DNA of 14,873 nt from an uncultured Bacillota bacterium. Its GTDB lineage: Bacteria; Bacillota; Clostridia; Oscillospirales; Oscillospiraceae. Position 1 is the stretch's first letter; each line of letters starts with the position of its first letter. The position numbers were made by a program, and so were the translations under genes. Of this stretch, positions 12,234-14,873 are shown one piece after another. The notes below the pieces were generated by a model, which was given only the letters and a program-made list of their open reading frames with translations, made no database searches and was not told the DNA's origin. Where the stretch lies: assembly GCA_937890735.1 (NCBI GenBank), contig CALACZ010000135.1, positions 1 to 14,873 on the forward strand, in the 5' to 3' direction.

Positions 12234-13385
12234 TTACTGCACCTTGCGCGTTTCCAGCAGCTTCTGCTTGAGCTCGCCCTCGATGCGGCGCAGCTCGCGC
12301 TCCGCCTCGGCGCGCTTCTGCGCACCCTCGGTCTGAATTTGCAGAACCTCGTCGAGCGTGGAGATCAGGCTCTCATTTGTGTGCTGGAGCGTTTCGATGT
12401 CTACGATGCCGCGCTCGGACTCGCGCGCGGTCTCGACCGTTGCCATCTTGAGCATATCGGCGTTTTTCTTCAGCAGCTCGTTCGTTGTGTCGGTGACCTT
12501 GCGCTGCGCCTGCATGGCGCGGCGGGAATTTTCAATGCCGAGCGTGAGCACGAGCTGGTTTTTCCACAGCGGGATGGTGTTCATGATGGAGGTCTGGATC
12601 TTCTCCATCATCGCCGCGTCGTTGTTCTGGATCATCCGAATTTGCGGCGCGGTCTGAAGCGAGATGACGCGCGTCAGCTCCAGATCGTGCAGGCGCTTTT
12701 CAAAGCGCTGGCACTTGTTTTCAAAATCATTCGCCGCCTGCGCGTCCTCGGGAAGCCCGGACTTCTCCGCCTTGATGCGCAGCTCTGCGAGGGTGGTGTT
12801 GCGCGCCTTTTCAAGGCTCTGCTTACCTGCAAGCAGGTACATCGTCAGCTCCTTGAAATATTGCAGGTTCTTGTCATACATCTGATCCATCACGGCGACG
12901 TCCTTCATGAGCTTTCGCTGATGCACTTCCAGCTCGCCCGCGATGCGGTCCACGTTTTCCTCCGCCTTGCCATAGCGCGCGCGGAGCGTCTCGGCACTCT
13001 TTTTCGCCTTGCCGAACAGCCCGCCGATGCCCTTCTTTTCCGGCTCGTCCAGCGTTTTGAGCTCCACCAGCAGCCCGGAGAGCATCGTGCCGACCTCGCC
13101 CATGTCGCTCATTTTGACCTTATCGAGCGCCGCCTGCGAAAAATCGGCGATGTTTTTCTGCGCCGCCGCGCCGTACTGAATGATGATATTCGCGTCGCTC
13201 AGGTCGATCTGCTCGGCAAAATCCGCCACCGCCTTCTGCTCTGCTTCGGAGAGGTTAGAGAGCTCAGGACCGGCTTCGGGCGCGGGCTCGGACTGCTTGA
13301 GCTCGGTCTCGGGCTTTACCTGCGGGGCAGCAGGCTCGTCCAGATCGGGCGTGAGGGTGAGCTGGGGGATCTTCTGTTCATCCAT
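12234..13385 (-). CDS. telA: TelA/YaaN/YceH family protein (toxic anion resistance family)
   Basis: A 383-residue, mostly helical soluble protein of typical TelA length. The first 45 residues are Pro/Glu-rich and probably disordered. Family marks include GGLFGKAKKSAETLRARYGK, HQRKLMKDVAVMDQMYDKN, LQYFKELTMYLLAGKQSLEK and MMEKIQTSIMNTIPLWKNQL followed by VLTLGIENSRRAM. The last third is a long heptad-like coiled coil ending RRIEGELKQKLLETRK. The family was named for tellurite resistance, but that is not shown for most members; links to cell-envelope stress are more general. AAAGGAG precedes the ATG at 13385. It stands 14 bases after xpaC, the same pairing as xpaC-yaaN in Bacillus subtilis, which supports both calls. 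Confidence 0.94.
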   Translation of the reverse strand: MDEQKIPQLTLTPDLDEPAAPQVKPETELKQSEPAPEAGPELSNLSEAEQKAVADFAEQIDLSDANIIIQYGAAAQKNIADFSQAALDKVKMSDMGEVGTMLSGLLVELKTLDEPEKKGIGGLFGKAKKSAETLRARYGKAEENVDRIAGELEVHQRKLMKDVAVMDQMYDKNLQYFKELTMYLLAGKQSLEKARNTTLAELRIKAEKSGLPEDAQAANDFENKCQRFEKRLHDLELTRVISLQTAPQIRMIQNNDAAMMEKIQTSIMNTIPLWKNQLVLTLGIENSRRAMQAQRKVTDTTNELLKKNADMLKMATVETARESERGIVDIETLQHTNESLISTLDEVLQIQTEGAQKRAEAERELRRIEGELKQKLLETRKVQ

Positions 13386-13399
13386 AGTGGTGTTCTCCT

Positions 13400-14131
13400 T
13401 TACTTTGTGTCAAAGTCGCGGCCGCCGCTGAGTCCTTCGGCAGCCATCATATTTTCCATGACCTGAATATCCGCGGTGATGTCCACCACGCTGCTTTCAA
13501 ACAGACTGTCAAGCTGCCGCTGGAACGCAACGGCGACCTTGTCGAGCAGGTCTTCGATCTGGCGCATTCCCTCGTCGATGTTGCCCACGCGCAGCTGCTG
13601 ATTTTGCAGCTCCACATATTTTTCAAGCAGGCTCAGCGTGGTGGGGAGGTAGTAATTGAGGAACTGGCGAATTTCGCCGAGCTGCTCGGGGTGCTCGCGC
13701 ACATAGTCGAAAATCTTCTCGGTCAGCAGCTCGATCTGCTTGAGCTGGGCGGAAATTTTGTAGTCGGGGATCTCGTCGTTGCGCAGGCGGATTTGCCGGA
13801 TGGCGTCCTCGCCCTGACGCAGCACGGCGTCCAGCTCCGCATTGCCGGTGCTCTCCGGCTTCTTCGGCTCGTCCGGCTTCGGCTCGGGCTGCGGCTGGGG
13901 TTTGGCAGGCTCAGGCTGCTGTTCGGGCTGCGTTTCCGCCGCCTCGGCGTCCTTCTGCGACGCCGCCTTATCGGGGAAGAAGAGCTTGACCCCGAAATAC
14001 ACCACGACCGACAGCGCGATCGTTTTGAAAATATCGCCGAAGCTGCTGAGATTGCCCGTCAGCGCACGCCCCAGCCACAGCGCCGCGACCACATACAGCG
14101 GGACGGTCGAACGGGTCTTTTTCTGTTTCAT
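13400..14131 (-). CDS. xpaC: XpaC family membrane protein
   Basis: A 243-residue protein. The N-terminus has two hydrophobic stretches (about 9-26, VPLYVVAALWLGRAL, and 35-52, FKTIALSVVVYFGVKLFF), then a linker rich in Pro, Gln, Glu and Lys (about 54-95), then a helical domain from about 97 (AELDAVLRQGEDAIRQIRLR, LLTEKIFDYVREHPEQLGEI, FLNYYLPTTLSLLEKYVEL). LNYYLPTTLSLLEKY is the recognisable XpaC mark. The family name refers to hydrolysis of 5-bromo-4-chloroindolyl phosphate, but an enzyme role is not established. I chose ATG 14131 with AAGGAA 5 bases upstream; the open frame beyond it crosses the promoter. It is the first gene of an operon with telA and the TPM gene. Confidence 0.9.
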   Translation of the reverse strand: MKQKKTRSTVPLYVVAALWLGRALTGNLSSFGDIFKTIALSVVVYFGVKLFFPDKAASQKDAEAAETQPEQQPEPAKPQPQPEPKPDEPKKPESTGNAELDAVLRQGEDAIRQIRLRNDEIPDYKISAQLKQIELLTEKIFDYVREHPEQLGEIRQFLNYYLPTTLSLLEKYVELQNQQLRVGNIDEGMRQIEDLLDKVAVAFQRQLDSLFESSVVDITADIQVMENMMAAEGLSGGRDFDTK

Positions 14132-14176
14132 GGCATTCCTTGCCCTTTCGTTCGCAAAAATAAATACACTGTTTAC

Positions 14177-14205
14177 ATTGTATATCCTGCGGCGCGCAAA
14201 GTCAA
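14177..14205 (-). promoter_or_regulatory. Promoter of the xpaC-telA-TPM operon
   Basis: On the minus strand TTGACT (14200-14205), 17-base spacer, TACAAT (14177-14182), each five of six. It lies 46 bases before the xpaC ATG and is the only promoter seen for the three genes. Confidence 0.8.
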
Positions 14206-14218
14206 GAAATGCAGGGAA

Positions 14219-14247
14219 TTGACATGGTCGTTCCGTGTGCGTATAAT
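14219..14247 (+). promoter_or_regulatory. Consensus promoter of rpe
   Basis: TTGACA (14219-14224), 17-base spacer, TATAAT (14242-14247): a perfect consensus. It places the transcript start near 14254 and leaves a leader of about 174 bases. Confidence 0.85.
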
Positions 14248-14253
14248 ATTCAC

Positions 14254-14427
14254 GGCGCACGCTTCCAATGGGGCTGCCGTGCGGCAGCCCCTATCTCAAG
14301 CGGTCCGCTCCGCCCGCGCGGGATGAGAGCCTTGCGGCGGCGTGGTTTCCGCACATCCATTTCTATGCCGCAGGCGGCAGGGTGTGTGCCGTTTTTTACA
14401 AATTTCGTTTTTTGGAGGCATCCAGCT
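14254..14427 (+). promoter_or_regulatory. Long structured rpe leader with a terminator-like hairpin
   Basis: The leader has a perfect hairpin GGGGCTGCCG / CGGCAGCCCC (14270-14291). Near the end CGGCA (14375-14379) pairs with TGCCG (14387-14391), directly followed by TTTTTT (14392-14397), 14 bases before the ribosome binding site TTTGGAGG. TGCGGC near 14335 can instead pair with GCCGCA at 14367-14372, next to the terminator stem. The layout suits an attenuator. I recognise no known riboswitch class. Confidence 0.5.
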
Positions 14428-14873
14428 ATGAACAAACTTTCTCCGTCGATCCTCGCCGCCGATTTTGTGAACCTGGAACGCGACATCCGCGCGCTCAAGA
14501 CCGCCGGGGCGGATTATGTGCACGTTGACGTGATGGACGGGCTTTTTGTGCCCAATATTTCGATCGGCATTCCCGTGGTCGCCGCCATCCGCGGCATCAC
14601 CGATCTGCCGCTGGATGTACATTTGATGATCGAGCGCCCCATCCGCTACGTTGAGCGCTTCTGCAAGGCGGGCGCGGATATTCTGACCGTCCATGTGGAG
14701 GCGGACACCGAGGAAAATACGCGCCGCGCGCTGGAGATCATCCGCGACCTCGGCGTGCGCCCCGCCATCTGCGTCAAGCCCAAGACGCCGGCGGAGGCGG
14801 TGCTGCCGTTTATCGATCTGTGCAGCCTGATTCTGGTGATGACGGTCGAGCCGGGCTTCGGCGGGCAGTCGTT
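14428..14873 (+). CDS. rpe: Ribulose-phosphate 3-epimerase, 3' truncated by the window edge
   Basis: The first 148 residues of a TIM-barrel enzyme (full length about 220) that interconverts ribulose-5-phosphate and xylulose-5-phosphate in the pentose phosphate pathway. Visible marks: KLSPSILAADFVNLERDI (3-20, with Ser7), YVHVDVMDGLFVPNISIG (30-47, metal ligands His32 and Asp34, proton-shuttling Asp), LDVHLMIERP (62-71, His65) and VMTVEPGFGGQS (137-148), the phosphate-side loop. The second catalytic Asp would lie beyond the window. ATG 14428 has TTTGGAGG 9 bases upstream. It is divergent from the xpaC operon and read from its own consensus promoter through a long leader. Confidence 0.96.
   Translation, partial: MNKLSPSILAADFVNLERDIRALKTAGADYVHVDVMDGLFVPNISIGIPVVAAIRGITDLPLDVHLMIERPIRYVERFCKAGADILTVHVEADTEENTRRALEIIRDLGVRPAICVKPKTPAEAVLPFIDLCSLILVMTVEPGFGGQS

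Noticed and set aside
11397..13466. 689-codon plus-strand open frame
   Set aside because: It is antisense to the TPM and telA genes; long antisense frames are expected in GC-rich DNA. It shows no family sequence.
14268..14528. 86-codon frame overlapping the rpe start
   Set aside because: No ribosome binding site; it passes through the terminator-like hairpin and overlaps rpe in another frame.

Overview
The window is GC-rich, densely packed DNA that looks like the chromosome of a Gram-positive anaerobe of the class Clostridia, probably Oscillospiraceae (Ruminococcaceae). This rests on gene content (YebC, DegV, PlsY, XpaC/TelA, YjdF, M18 and M29 peptidases), AGGAG-type ribosome binding sites, sigma-A-like promoters and short intergenic stem-loop repeats of a kind I associate with that family. 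The species cannot be named. No rRNA, tRNA, CRISPR array, integrase or transposase was seen.

Layout. (1) 1-850: 3' part of yebC, a strong terminator, and three regularly spaced stem-loop repeats. (2) 852-1690: a small two-helix membrane protein divergent from a small XRE repressor, with dyads in both control regions. (3) 1700-4087: a BrnQ branched-chain amino acid carrier divergent from a LysR regulator; the shared promoter region carries a LysR-type box on the brnQ -35. (4) 4094-5557: a DegV lipid-binding protein followed by about 600 bases without a gene, holding five more stem-loop repeats about 80 bases apart. (5) 5558-8250: two divergent aminopeptidases, M29 and M18. (6) 8258-9625: plsY, apparently without a canonical start codon, divergent from a phosphoribosyltransferase with a consensus promoter. 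(7) 9691-11199: an XRE regulator with a TPR-like C-terminal half, then a structured leader (probable yjdF riboswitch) and a yjdF gene interrupted by one in-frame TAA. (8) 11217-14131 (minus strand): an xpaC-telA-TPM operon of membrane and envelope proteins. (9) 14219-14873: consensus promoter, long structured leader and 5' part of rpe.

Most of this is ordinary core chromosome. The points worth a second look are the GTAG-headed stem-loop arrays (about 80-base period, arms changing in a compensating way, all heads pointing outward), the stop codon inside yjdF behind an apparently intact riboswitch leader, the plsY start, and the structured rpe leader. All calls come from reading the sequence; no database search was run.
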